DNA of 19,664 bases from JBCCRH01 sp039208045. GTDB lineage: Bacteria; Bacteroidota; Bacteroidia; Chitinophagales; Saprospiraceae. A program made the position numbers and the translations under genes. Under the pieces are notes generated by a model that saw only the letters and a list, made by a program, of their open reading frames with translations, did no database searches and was not told the DNA's origin. Position 1 is the first letter of the stretch; the number at the start of each line of letters is the position of its first letter. The stretch lies in contig JBCCRH010000056.1 in the NCBI GenBank assembly GCA_039208045.1, forward strand, positions 1 through 19,664. Direction: 5' to 3'. Below are positions 7,805 through 15,339 of the stretch, piece by piece.

Positions 7805-8023
7805 TTATTTATATCTATAAATTATTCTTCCTCTTGAAAGATCATAGGGCGACATCTCTACCGCTACTTTATCCCCCGGCAGAATACGAATGTAATTCAT
7901 GCGCATCTTTCCAGAAATAGTAGCTACGATTTGGTGGTCATTTTCTAGCCGTACTCGGAACATAGCGTTTGATAACGACTCTTCAATAATGCCATCCTGT
8001 TTTATTAGATTCTTTTTCGCCAT
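7805..8023 (-). CDS. infA: Translation initiation factor IF-1
   Basis: IF-1 is a 72-residue S1/OB-fold protein that blocks the A site of the 30S subunit during initiation. The sequence is full length and typical: MAKKNLIKQDGIIEES, NAMFRVRLENDHQIVATISG, KMRMNYIRILPGDKVAVEM and SPYDLSRGRIIYRYK. It is the first gene after the internal promoter at 8041-8048 and is followed after 8 bases by rpmJ. The predicted leader is very short, about 10-15 bases and A/T rich. Confidence 0.98.
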   Translation of the reverse strand: MAKKNLIKQDGIIEESLSNAMFRVRLENDHQIVATISGKMRMNYIRILPGDKVAVEMSPYDLSRGRIIYRYK

Positions 8024-8034
8024 ATTTTAATTTT

Positions 8035-8074
8035 GGAGTGCAAAGATAACGAAAAAAAATAACAATAGCACTCC
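8035..8074 (-). promoter_or_regulatory. Internal promoter upstream of infA, flanked by an inverted repeat
   Basis: The minus strand carries TATCTTTG (8048 down to 8041), a perfect match to the Bacteroidota -7 consensus TAnnTTTG, followed by CAC. A TTG lies 14 bases upstream within ATTGTTAT, closer than the usual 17-23 spacing, so the -33 assignment is uncertain. Transcription would start near 8034, leaving a leader of about 11 bases before the infA ATG. GGAGTGC (8035-8041) and GCACTCC (8068-8074) form an inverted repeat around the core. The promoter would drive infA-rpmJ-rpsM-rpsK-rpsD-rpoA-rplQ separately from the upstream operon. Confidence 0.72.
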
Positions 8075-8083
8075 CTTTTTCGT

Positions 8084-8905
8084 TTAAACCGCCGCTGCCT
8101 CCAATTCGATTGATTTCAGATTGGGATTTGCCAAGATTGCCTGCTCGATAGATCTATGATCTGATAAAATGTCAGCCTTTCCTTTCCGAACAGCAACCGT
8201 ATGTTCATAATGTGCAGACGGCTTTAAATCTTTAGCTATCACTGTCCATCCATCTTTAGCTGTGCGAACCGCACGCTTCCCAAGATTCACCATCGGCTCA
8301 ATAGCAATTACTAGGCCTTCTTTCAATTTACTCCCACGCCCTCTTCTCCCATAATTCGCCACTTCTGGCTTCTCGTGCAGCTCTCTTCCGATCCCATGCC
8401 CTACCAATTCTTTCACCACGGAGTAATTATGCTGCTTTTCTACATAATCCTGAACCGCAAAACCAATATCACCTAGTCGTTTTCCTGCAACCGCTACCTC
8501 TATCGCTTTATATAGAGAAGCATTAGTTACTCGGAGCATTTTCATAACATGCTCTTCTACATCACCTATTGCGAAAGTGTATGCTGCATCTCCAAAAAAT
8601 CCGTTCATGAACACCCCACAATCTACAGACACGACATCGCCGTCCTTAAAAACTTGCTTCTCTGTAGGTATACCATGTACTACTCCCTCATTAACTGAAA
8701 CGCACAAAGTAGCAGGAAAACCTCTGTAGCCTTTGAATCCGGGCTCCGCTCTATGATCTCTGATCAAAGCTTCAGCCGCCACATCTATCGTTGAGCCTTT
8801 TACACCTGGGCGAAGCATCTCTCCTACTAGAGTGAGTGTTTTGCATACTAGCAAACAACTCTCGCGGATCAACTCAATTTCTTCGTCAGTTTTATAAAAG
8901 ATCAT
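8084..8905 (-). CDS. map: Type I methionine aminopeptidase
   Basis: This cytoplasmic enzyme removes the initiator Met from nascent proteins after deformylation. All five metal ligands are visible: Asp95 (VVSVDCG), Asp106 (FFGDAAYT), His170 (GHGIGRELHE), Glu203 (IAIEPMV) and Glu234 (HYEHTV). The substrate-contacting His77 lies in VVHGIP. The 273-residue length is close to the family norm of about 250-270, with a short Ala/Glu-rich tail. It follows secY by 40 bases with no adk between them, the usual Bacteroidota order. Confidence 0.98.
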   Translation of the reverse strand: MIFYKTDEEIELIRESCLLVCKTLTLVGEMLRPGVKGSTIDVAAEALIRDHRAEPGFKGYRGFPATLCVSVNEGVVHGIPTEKQVFKDGDVVSVDCGVFMNGFFGDAAYTFAIGDVEEHVMKMLRVTNASLYKAIEVAVAGKRLGDIGFAVQDYVEKQHNYSVVKELVGHGIGRELHEKPEVANYGRRGRGSKLKEGLVIAIEPMVNLGKRAVRTAKDGWTVIAKDLKPSAHYEHTVAVRKGKADILSDHRSIEQAILANPNLKSIELEAAAV

Positions 8906-8945
8906 TTACTCTAGATTGATTTTAAGTACGACGTAAATTTATCTA

Positions 8946-10316
8946 CTACATGTTGGCGCCGATGCCCTGCATACGGCTTCTTCCTTGAATACGACCCGAC
9001 TTCACCAAACCATCATACTTGCGCATTAGCAAGTGGCTTTCAATTTGCTGCAAGGTATCAAGTACTACTGCCACTAAGATCAATAGAGAAGTACCTCCAA
9101 AGAACATGGCAAAAGCGATATTCACCCCAAATGCGGCTGCGAAAGCAGGCATGATAGAGATCAATCCCAAAAAGATCGAGCCGGGTAGCGTAATTCTAGT
9201 CGTTACTGCATCGATGAAATCAGCAGTAGGCTTACCAGGCTTAATACCAGGAATAAATGCATTTTGGCGCTTCAAATACTCTGCATATTGCTGAGGATTT
9301 ACCAAAAGTGCAGTGTACACATAGGTAAATAGCACTACTAATAGAAAATAAATGATATTATAGGGAACCGACGTAAAGTCGTTTAGTGCACGTAATATTG
9401 GGTTAGCTCCCACTGCACCATCCGCTGAAACGAACTGAGCAATAGTTGCTGGCAAGAACATCAGTGCTTGCGCAAAAATGATCGGCATTACCCCAGCTGC
9501 ATTTACCTTGAGTGGAATATAGTCTCTGGCACCAGCAGCTGGCATAGCATTGGAACCACGTCCAACCATACGCTTCGCAAACTGAATGGGTATTTTACGA
9601 ACACCCTGTACGATGAGTACCGTAGCCATTACAATGAGGAACAATGCTGCAATCTCCAGTACGAAGATGAATAATCCTCCACCTTCCAACTGCAATTGGA
9701 ATTCAGAGATAATAGCTCCAGGAAGTGTTGCAATGATACCTACTGTAATCAATAGAGAAACACCATTTCCAATACCTCGATCTGTAATACGCTCACCTAG
9801 CCACATAGCAAAAATAGTACCCGTTGAAAGGATGATAATATTACTTAACCAAAAGATCCCTGGAGGAATAGATGGATCAACAGCACCAAGGCTATTGATA
9901 TATGTCAAATATCCTCCTCCCTGTATGAGTGTAATCGCTACAGTAAGTAGCCTAGTGATCTGATTCAACTTCTTACGGCCAGATTCTCCTTCCTTCTGCT
10001 GCAAGCGCTGAAAGTAAGGAACAGCAAAACCCAACAGCTGAATGATAATGGAAGCTGTAATGTAGGGCATAATACCCAGGGCGAATACAGCGGCATTATT
10101 GAAGGCTCCACCAGTAAATACATTGATCAAGCCCAACAAATCATTTGGAGAACCACTATTCTGCGAAGCATTTTCAAGAACAGAAGGAATTACTCCTGGA
10201 AGAACAACAAAAGAACCAAACCGAAAAACCAAAAGCATCCCTAAAGTAAAAAGGATGCGATTGCGGAGTTCTTTAATTTTCCAAATATTCTGTAAAGTGG
10301 AAATAAATTTTTTCAT
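8946..10316 (-). CDS. secY: Protein translocase subunit SecY
   Basis: SecY is the channel subunit of the SecYEG translocase in the inner membrane. The 456-residue protein shows the expected ten or so hydrophobic spans. Family motifs are present: MWLGERITDRGIGNGVSLL, RKIPIQFAKRMVGRGSNAMP, NAAGVMPIIFAQALMFLP and NPQQYAEYLKRQNAFIPGI. The N terminus (MKKFISTLQNIWKIKELRNR) is cytosolic, as usual. It starts 5 bases after the rplO stop, suggesting coupled translation. The two secreted proteins encoded at the left of the window would pass through this channel. Confidence 0.98.
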   Translation of the reverse strand: MKKFISTLQNIWKIKELRNRILFTLGMLLVFRFGSFVVLPGVIPSVLENASQNSGSPNDLLGLINVFTGGAFNNAAVFALGIMPYITASIIIQLLGFAVPYFQRLQQKEGESGRKKLNQITRLLTVAITLIQGGGYLTYINSLGAVDPSIPPGIFWLSNIIILSTGTIFAMWLGERITDRGIGNGVSLLITVGIIATLPGAIISEFQLQLEGGGLFIFVLEIAALFLIVMATVLIVQGVRKIPIQFAKRMVGRGSNAMPAAGARDYIPLKVNAAGVMPIIFAQALMFLPATIAQFVSADGAVGANPILRALNDFTSVPYNIIYFLLVVLFTYVYTALLVNPQQYAEYLKRQNAFIPGIKPGKPTADFIDAVTTRITLPGSIFLGLISIMPAFAAAFGVNIAFAMFFGGTSLLILVAVVLDTLQQIESHLLMRKYDGLVKSGRIQGRSRMQGIGANM

Positions 10317-10321
10317 CTCTG

Positions 10322-10771
10322 TTAGTTGACAAGGTTAACACTTCCGCCTTTTGCTTCGATTGCTTCCTTTGCTGAAGTAGATACAGCGTGAACAGTTACA
10401 TTCAAAGTAGCAGACAATTCTCCACGACCAAGTACCTTCACTTTATCTTTCTTGCGAATGATACCATTCTCAACAAGATTTTCAAGCGTAATTTCTGTCA
10501 CGTTGTACTTGTCAGAAATGGCTTGTAATCTATTGATATTCAATGGTACATAAGCTACTCTATTCGGATTTTTAAATCCACGCTTTGGAAGACGCATTTG
10601 AAGAGGCATCTGGCCACCTTCGAAGTTACGCTTTTTACTGAAACCAGAGCGAGATTTCTGCCCTTTGTGCCCACGAGTTGCTGTCCCACCATGACCAGAA
10701 CCTTGCCCACGAGCGATACGCTTCGTTTTTTTGGTAGATCCACTAGCAGGTTTAAGATTATGCAGTTCCAT
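10322..10771 (-). CDS. rplO: 50S ribosomal protein L15
   Basis: L15 is a late-assembly protein of the large subunit whose long N-terminal arm runs into 23S rRNA. The 149-residue sequence has the typical Gly/Arg/Lys-rich arm (MELHNLKPASGSTKKTKR, then GSGHGGTATRGHKGQKSRSG) and FEGGQMPLQMRLPKRGFKNP. Length is normal. It lies between rpmD and secY, the standard spc-operon position. Confidence 0.98.
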   Translation of the reverse strand: MELHNLKPASGSTKKTKRIARGQGSGHGGTATRGHKGQKSRSGFSKKRNFEGGQMPLQMRLPKRGFKNPNRVAYVPLNINRLQAISDKYNVTEITLENLVENGIIRKKDKVKVLGRGELSATLNVTVHAVSTSAKEAIEAKGGSVNLVN

Positions 10772-10812
10772 TATCGTTAATTTAAAAATATTATCAGATT
10801 AAACAATCAGCG

Positions 10813-10992
10813 CTATGCTTCTTCCACACTAATCAAGTGTGCAACCTTTGCCACCATACCTAAGATTTGTGGCGTTGCTTCATGCTCCACAGTATGATTC
10901 ATCTTTCTAAGACCTAAAGCCTTAATAGTATCTTTTTGCCTCTTTGAACGGTCAATAATACTTTTGACCTGAGTAATTCTGATCTTAGCCAT
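10813..10992 (-). CDS. rpmD: 50S ribosomal protein L30
   Basis: I read this short gene directly. It encodes 59 residues, starting MAKIRITQVKSIIDRSKRQK and ending AKVAHLISVEEA before a TAG stop. The segments RSKRQKDTIKALGLRK and GMVAKVAHLI are the L30 core that packs on 23S rRNA. It starts 17 bases after rpsE and ends 41 bases before rplO, exactly where L30 is expected. Length matches bacterial L30 (about 58-60 residues). Confidence 0.96.
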   Translation of the reverse strand: MAKIRITQVKSIIDRSKRQKDTIKALGLRKMNHTVEHEATPQILGMVAKVAHLISVEEA

Positions 10993-11009
10993 TACTACTT
11001 AGATTTTTT

Positions 11010-11528
11010 TTAACCGTTAAAAAATTTCTCCATAGAGATACGGCGCTGCTTAGCAATCATCATTGGGCTGCGAAGCTTTGACAAAGCATCTACAGTAGCC
11101 TTCACTACATTGTGAGGATTTGATGTCCCCATAGACTTAGCCAATACGTTCTGCACGCCTGCAATTTCCAATACGGCACGCATCGCACCACCTGCAATTA
11201 CCCCAGTACCATCGGCAGCTGGCTTAATAAACACCTTTCCTGCACCATATCGTCCCTTCTGCTCATGAGGAATCGTACCCTTATATAAAGGAACTTTAAT
11301 CAAGTTCTTCTTTGCATCATCGACAGCCTTAGAAATTGCCTCTGAAACATCACGAGCTTTACCCAAACCATGACCAACAGTGCCATTACCATCTCCAACT
11401 ACCACAATAGCAGCGAAGCTAAATGTACGTCCACCCTTGGTTACTTTCGCAACACGATTGAGATTTACTAACTTCTCTTTTAGCTCTGTCTCAGCAGGTT
11501 TAACTCTATCGTTATTTTTCTTAGCCAT
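11010..11528 (-). CDS. rpsE: 30S ribosomal protein S5
   Basis: S5 sits on the solvent side of the 30S subunit, shaping the mRNA entry and decoding accuracy. The 172-residue sequence shows the N-terminal dsRNA-binding-like domain (RVAKVTKGGRTFSFAAIVVV, DGNGTVGHGLGKARDVSEAI) and the C-terminal domain (GTGVIAGGAMRAVLEIAGV, AKSMGTSNPHNVVKATVDAL). It lies between rplR (20 bases before) and rpmD (17 bases after). Nothing unusual was seen. Confidence 0.98.
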   Translation of the reverse strand: MAKKNNDRVKPAETELKEKLVNLNRVAKVTKGGRTFSFAAIVVVGDGNGTVGHGLGKARDVSEAISKAVDDAKKNLIKVPLYKGTIPHEQKGRYGAGKVFIKPAADGTGVIAGGAMRAVLEIAGVQNVLAKSMGTSNPHNVVKATVDALSKLRSPMMIAKQRRISMEKFFNG

Positions 11529-11548
11529 TATACTTCCGATTAAGAATT

Positions 11549-11902
11549 TTACAATTTAAGGCCTCCTTCACGTGCACCATCCGCCAAGGCTTTCACTCTG
11601 CCATGATAAAGATAGCCAGCACGATCAAATACAGCTACATCTACTGAAGCTGCTTTAGCTCGCTCTGCAATTAATTTTCCAACCTGACTCGCCTGATCTA
11701 CCTTGTTTCCTTCTCTACCGATACTACCTTCCCGAGAAGAAGCAGCAGCTAAAGTAAGGCCATTGACATCGTCAACGAGCTGGCAGTAAATCTCTTTGTT
11801 GCTACGGAATACAGACAGTCTAGGACGTGCGGCTGTACCCTTGATGTTTTTGCGGATTCTTCTGCGAATCTTAAGTCTTCTATTACTCTTAGAAAATTTC
11901 AT
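11549..11902 (-). CDS. rplR: 50S ribosomal protein L18
   Basis: L18 binds 5S rRNA and helps attach it to the central protuberance. The 117-residue sequence has the basic N terminus (MKFSKSNRRLKIRRRIRKNI), RPRLSVFRSNKEIYCQLVDD and the C-terminal VAVFDRAGYLYHGRVKALAD. Length is normal. The 87-base gap upstream, after rplF, is among the longest in the spc part and can fold. Confidence 0.98.
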   Translation of the reverse strand: MKFSKSNRRLKIRRRIRKNIKGTAARPRLSVFRSNKEIYCQLVDDVNGLTLAAASSREGSIGREGNKVDQASQVGKLIAERAKAASVDVAVFDRAGYLYHGRVKALADGAREGGLKL

Positions 11903-11971
11903 TTCACTCTTAATTTTTATTCTTAGTGAGAGAACCTACTTGCTCTATCCCAAGAATCTCTAATGAAATTT

Positions 11972-11990
11972 ATAATTGTCAACCAATTAT
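11972..11990 (-). other. AT-rich inverted repeat at the rplF stop
   Basis: ATAATTG (11972-11978) and CAATTAT (11984-11990) form a 7-bp stem with a five-base loop, overlapping the first base pair of the rplF stop region. The rest of the 87-base rplF-rplR gap can pair loosely (UUAGAGA with UCU-CA-CUAA, CUUG with CAAG). It may be an RNA structure that separates rplF and rplR expression. The stem is weak, so confidence is low. Confidence 0.35.
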
Positions 11991-12544
11991 TATTTACCAG
12001 CCGCTTTACCAGCTTTTCTTCTAATCTCTTCACCAACAAAACGGATACCCTTCCCTTTGTAAGGCTCTGGCTTTCTGAAGGAACGAATCTTAGCAGCCAC
12101 CTGGCCAATCAATTGCTTGTCATTACTTTCCAAACGTACAACTGGATTCTTACCCTTTTCAGACTTCGTCTCTAGCTTCACTTCGTCTGGAACATAAAAC
12201 ATGATCGGGTGAGAGTACCCGACAGTAAGTTCCAACAATTGTCCGGTATTATTAGCACGATAACCAACACCTACCAACTCCAATTCTTTGACGTAACCAG
12301 TGGTTACCCCTACTACCATATTGTTGATTAGCGAACGATACAAACCATGCATCGCCTTGTGTCTCTTTTGCTCCGTAGGACGCTTAACAGTTAATACCCC
12401 ATCCTCTAGTTCTACAGACAAATCCGGATTGATTTGTTCTTGTAGCTCTCCTTTGGGTCCTTTTACTTTGACAACATTGCCTTTGCTGACCGTGATTTCA
12501 ACTCCCTTTGGGAGTTCAATTGGCGCTTTTCCTATCCTTGACAT
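11990..12544 (-). CDS. rplF: 50S ribosomal protein L6
   Basis: L6 lies at the base of the L7/L12 stalk near the factor-binding site. The 184-residue sequence begins MSRIGKAPIELPKGVEITV and ends with the conserved KPEPYKGKGIRFVGEEIRRK, then AGKAAGK. The duplicated L6 fold is covered in full (GVGYRANNTGQLLELTVGYS in the second half). It sits 24 bases after rpsH. Nothing unusual was seen in the coding part. Confidence 0.98.
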   Translation of the reverse strand: MSRIGKAPIELPKGVEITVSKGNVVKVKGPKGELQEQINPDLSVELEDGVLTVKRPTEQKRHKAMHGLYRSLINNMVVGVTTGYVKELELVGVGYRANNTGQLLELTVGYSHPIMFYVPDEVKLETKSEKGKNPVVRLESNDKQLIGQVAAKIRSFRKPEPYKGKGIRFVGEEIRRKAGKAAGK

Positions 12545-12568
12545 AGCAATTTGATTTTCCGGTTTCTA

Positions 12569-12973
12569 TTAATATACATAGCAAAGTAACTCCCCTCCTA
12601 CGTTCATCGCTCTCGCCTCCTTATCTGTGAACACCCCTCTTGAAGTGGATACAATCGCAATCCCCAGACCATTAATAATACGAGGGATATCAGTTGACTT
12701 AGAGTACTTCCGCAAACCTGGCTTACTAATACGCTGTAGCTTTTGAATGACCGGCTTCTTTGATACCGGATCATACTTTAGCGCAATCTTGATTACACCT
12801 TGGACGCGTCCTTCATCTTCAAACTTATACTTCAAGATGTATCCCTGATCATATAGAATTTCTGTAATGCGCTTCTTTAACTTAGAAGCTGGAATTTCTA
12901 CCACTCGGTGTCCTGCCTGCTGAGCATTACGGATTCTAGTTAAGTAATCTGCTATTGGATCAGTTACTGCCAT
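12569..12973 (-). CDS. rpsH: 30S ribosomal protein S8
   Basis: S8 binds the central domain of 16S rRNA and is an early assembly protein. The 134-residue sequence has MAVTDPIADYLTRIRNAQQA at the start and the C-terminal rRNA-binding motif IVSTSRGVFTDKEARAMNVG followed by GELLCYVY. In enterobacteria S8 represses its own operon by binding mRNA that mimics its rRNA site. Here a hairpin lies in the 66-base gap upstream of its start, but whether S8 binds it is unknown. Confidence 0.98.
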   Translation of the reverse strand: MAVTDPIADYLTRIRNAQQAGHRVVEIPASKLKKRITEILYDQGYILKYKFEDEGRVQGVIKIALKYDPVSKKPVIQKLQRISKPGLRKYSKSTDIPRIINGLGIAIVSTSRGVFTDKEARAMNVGGELLCYVY

Positions 12974-13005
12974 TTTATAATAATTTGAATACGATCAAAA
13001 TGATA

Positions 13006-13028
13006 GAACTTCAACAAAAGTGAAGTTC
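13006..13028 (-). other. Perfect hairpin in the rpsN-rpsH spacer
   Basis: GAACTTCA (13006-13013) and TGAAGTTC (13021-13028) are perfect 8-base inverted repeats with a seven-base loop. They lie between the rpsN stop and the rpsH start, about 32 bases before the rpsH ATG. No U tract follows on the minus strand, so it is not a terminator. It could be a translational control or RNA-processing site in the polycistronic mRNA. Confidence 0.55.
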
Positions 13029-13039
13029 GCTTATATATT

Positions 13040-13309
13040 TTACCAGCTCGACTTCGTTACACCTGGAATCTTTCCATCCAGAGCCATCTCACGAAACTTT
13101 ACCCGGCATATTCCAAATTGGCGCATATACCCCTTTGGACGGCCCGTCAACTGGCAACGGTTGTGCAAACGAATAGGATTAGAATTACGTGGCAACTTGT
13201 CTAATTCATCCCAACGTCCTTCTTCTTTCAATTGCTTACGCAATGCCGCATATTTTTTTACTAAACGCTCGCGCTTTCTTTCTCTAGCTATAAGTGATTT
13301 TCTAGCCAT
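13040..13309 (-). CDS. rpsN: 30S ribosomal protein S14 (zinc-free form)
   Basis: S14 is in the head of the 30S subunit. The 89-residue sequence starts MARKSLIARERKRERLVKKY and carries NRCQLTGRPKGYMRQFGICR followed by VKFREMA near the C terminus. The CxxC...CxxC zinc motif of the short form is absent, since only two isolated Cys remain. This is the long, C-minus type, slightly shorter than the 100-residue enterobacterial protein. It lies 28 bases after rplE. Confidence 0.97.
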   Translation of the reverse strand: MARKSLIARERKRERLVKKYAALRKQLKEEGRWDELDKLPRNSNPIRLHNRCQLTGRPKGYMRQFGICRVKFREMALDGKIPGVTKSSW

Positions 13310-13337
13310 TGTATTTCAAATTTCTTGGTCAGAAATA

Positions 13338-13895
13338 TTAATTGCGTTGATTTTTAAAGGGAAGGCCCATTGCTTTCAGCAATGCTGGTGCCTCTGCATC
13401 TGTATTAGCAGAAGTGACAATAGTAATGTCCATTCCCGTAATATTGCTCACTTTATCCAAATCAATTTCAGGGAAAATGATTTGCTCAGTGATACCCATT
13501 GAGTAGTTTCCTCTACCATCAAAACTCTTATCACTAATACCACGGAAGTCACGCACACGAGGCAAAGCTACAGAGATCAGGCGATCTAGAAACTCATACA
13601 TTCTATTCTGGCGCAGGGTCACTCTAGCCCCGATGGTCATACCTTCACGAAGCTTAAAGTTAGAAACTGATTTCTTCGCTCTTGTAGGTACAGCTTTTTG
13701 GCCAGCAATGATAGTCATTTCTTGTAGTGCATTTTCTACAAGCTTCTTGTCCTGAGTGGCTTTTCCAACCCCCTGGTTAATGCAAATCTTCTCGATGCGA
13801 GGTACTTGCATAACAGAGCTATACTGAAATTGCTCAAAAAGTGCAGGTGCTACTTCCTCCTTATATTTTGTCCGAAGTCTAGGTATATAACTCAT
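13338..13895 (-). CDS. rplE: 50S ribosomal protein L5
   Basis: L5 binds 5S rRNA and contacts the P-site tRNA in the central protuberance. The 185-residue protein has MSYIPRLRTKYKEEVAPALF, VPRIEKICINQGVGKATQDK, RNMYEFLDRL-like RQNRMYEFLDRLISVALPR and the C-terminal GMDITIVTSANTDAEAPALL. Length is normal. It starts 2 bases after the rplX stop, so the pair is probably translationally coupled. Confidence 0.98.
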   Translation of the reverse strand: MSYIPRLRTKYKEEVAPALFEQFQYSSVMQVPRIEKICINQGVGKATQDKKLVENALQEMTIIAGQKAVPTRAKKSVSNFKLREGMTIGARVTLRQNRMYEFLDRLISVALPRVRDFRGISDKSFDGRGNYSMGITEQIIFPEIDLDKVSNITGMDITIVTSANTDAEAPALLKAMGLPFKNQRN

Positions 13896-13897
13896 TA

Positions 13898-14251
13898 TTA
13901 TAAAGTTTCACCGGATTTTTTCGAATAACGTTCCAATTTCCCATCTGCATTACGCTGACGACCAATACGAGTTGGCTCTTTAGTTCTCGGGTCTACCAAC
14001 ATCAAATTAGAGATATGAATTGGCGCAGGAACTTCATTGATACCACCAGGATTATCTTGGGTAGGCTTCGTATGCTTCTTTACAATATTGACCTGATCAA
14101 CGATCGCTCTGTTTTTCTCTGGGAACACCTCCAATACCTCACGCACCGTAGAACGATCTTTGTAAGCCCCAGCAATCACCACTACCTTATCGCCTTTCTT
14201 GATCTTCAGCTTAGGGGCAAATCGCTTTTGCTGCTGTTTATTATTTTTCAT
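13898..14251 (-). CDS. rplX: 50S ribosomal protein L24
   Basis: L24 is an assembly initiator for the large subunit near the peptide exit. The KOW motif is clear near residues 15-40 (KLKIKKGDKVVVIAGAYKDR), followed by EKNRAIVDQVNIVKKHTKP. The N terminus has a short Lys/Gln-rich lead (MKNNKQQQKRFAPKL), and total length is 117 residues, slightly above the 102-105 typical of many bacteria. It is 60 bases after rplN and 2 bases before rplE. Confidence 0.97.
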   Translation of the reverse strand: MKNNKQQQKRFAPKLKIKKGDKVVVIAGAYKDRSTVREVLEVFPEKNRAIVDQVNIVKKHTKPTQDNPGGINEVPAPIHISNLMLVDPRTKEPTRIGRQRNADGKLERYSKKSGETL

Positions 14252-14311
14252 TTCAATTTGTATTTGACTACCGCTTGGCGGAACTTATTTTTCGTTGTGT
14301 AAATGACTGAT

Positions 14312-14677
14312 CTATAGTACTTCAGGAGCAAGAGAAACAATACGCATATAGTCACGCTCTCTCAGCTCACGCGCTACTGGCCCGAAAATACGAGTACCTC
14401 TAGGCTCATCAGCATTGTTCAATAATACCACTGCGTTATCATCAAAACGAATGTAAGAGCCATCTCTTCTGCGAATCTCTTTCTTCGTACGAACTACTAC
14501 TGCTTTTGATACGGTACCTTTTTTGATACCTCCAGGAGAAGCATCTTTTACAGTAACCACAATCTGATCTCCAATTGAAGCGTAACGACGCTTAGACCCA
14601 CCTAATACCCGGATACACAATACTTCTTTAGCACCGGAATTATCTGCTACTCGTAGCCTGGATTCTTGTTGGATCAT
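14312..14677 (-). CDS. rplN: 50S ribosomal protein L14
   Basis: L14 forms part of the intersubunit bridge and is one of the best conserved ribosomal proteins. The 121-residue sequence begins MIQQESRLRVADNSGAKEVL and ends PVARELRERDYMRIVSLAPE plus VL. The segment VVVRTKKEIRRRDGSYIRFD is also typical. Length is normal. It lies 35 bases after rpsQ. Confidence 0.98.
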   Translation of the reverse strand: MIQQESRLRVADNSGAKEVLCIRVLGGSKRRYASIGDQIVVTVKDASPGGIKKGTVSKAVVVRTKKEIRRRDGSYIRFDDNAVVLLNNADEPRGTRIFGPVARELRERDYMRIVSLAPEVL

Positions 14678-14712
14678 TTCTCTTAAATTTTTAAAGTACT
14701 AATCAAAAAATA

Positions 14713-15027
14713 CTACTTAGCTCGCTCTACGATTTCAACTAATTTCCAACGCTTGCGCTTGCTTAATGGACGAGTCTCTTCAATCTTCACCAAATCCCCA
14801 ATATTACAATCGTTGTTTTCGTCATGCGCAATAAACTTCTTCGTCTTCTTTACGAACTTCCCGTAAATCGGGTGACGCAAACGACGCTCTACTGTAACTG
14901 AGATAGTCTTTTGCATTTTATTGCTAGATACCACTCCAACACGCGTTTTCTTGTGCGTAGTTGCTGTTGCTTCTGGAGTAGTTGCTTCTTCGTTAGTTGT
15001 TAGTTCTTCTGCCATTTTACCAGTCAT
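14713..15027 (-). CDS. rpsQ: 30S ribosomal protein S17 with N-terminal extension
   Basis: The core from about residue 27 is a standard S17: RVGVVSSNKMQKTISVTVER, YGKFVKKTKKFIAHDENNDC and GDLVKIEETRPLSKRKRWKL. S17 binds 16S rRNA early in 30S assembly. Two ATGs are possible: 15027 gives 104 residues and 15015 gives 100 (MAEELTTNEE...). With either start there is an extra Thr/Glu/Ala-rich lead of roughly 20 residues compared with the usual 80-90. The 15-base gap after rpmC fits the first ATG, but the choice is not certain. Confidence 0.95.
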   Translation of the reverse strand: MTGKMAEELTTNEEATTPEATATTHKKTRVGVVSSNKMQKTISVTVERRLRHPIYGKFVKKTKKFIAHDENNDCNIGDLVKIEETRPLSKRKRWKLVEIVERAK

Positions 15028-15042
15028 TTACAACTTTAAAAT

Positions 15043-15306
15043 CTACTTCTTATTTCTTCTTCTCTTTCTCATCTTGGAGCGATCTGCTAGTTGCTCCTCC
15101 GTCATATTTGCTACTTCTCTTTTTCTGATCTCTGTCTTCAGACGAGCAATATCACGACGCACCTCTCTTAATGCAATTGGATTATCTAGACCCTTAATTG
15201 CATGATCAAACTTTAATTTCTGATATTGAGACTCTGTATTTTCGAGCTCGCCTACTAGGTCGGCATCAGAATATTCTTGTAGCTCAATATATTTCTTGGT
15301 TGCCAT
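15043..15306 (-). CDS. rpmC: 50S ribosomal protein L29
   Basis: L29 sits at the peptide exit tunnel, where chaperones and the signal recognition particle dock. The 87-residue sequence holds the L29 helical hairpin (YSDADLVGELENTESQYQKL, KFDHAIKGLDNPIALREVRR, DIARLKTEIRKRE) and adds a basic end (SKMRKRRRNKK). Usual length is about 63-70, so there is a short C-terminal extension. It lies between rplP and rpsQ, as expected. Confidence 0.96.
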   Translation of the reverse strand: MATKKYIELQEYSDADLVGELENTESQYQKLKFDHAIKGLDNPIALREVRRDIARLKTEIRKREVANMTEEQLADRSKMRKRRRNKK

Positions 15307-15339
15307 CTGTATAATAGATTAAAACTTTAGCAAATTTTC

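Noticed and set aside
11969..11985. TTGACA followed by TATAAA on the minus strand in the rplF-rplR gap
   Set aside because: This resembles an enterobacterial sigma-70 promoter, but the spacing is too short and Bacteroidota use TAnnTTTG boxes.
14270..14282. CCGC/GCGG inverted repeat in the rplN-rplX gap
   Set aside because: Only four base pairs with a three-base loop and no U tract.
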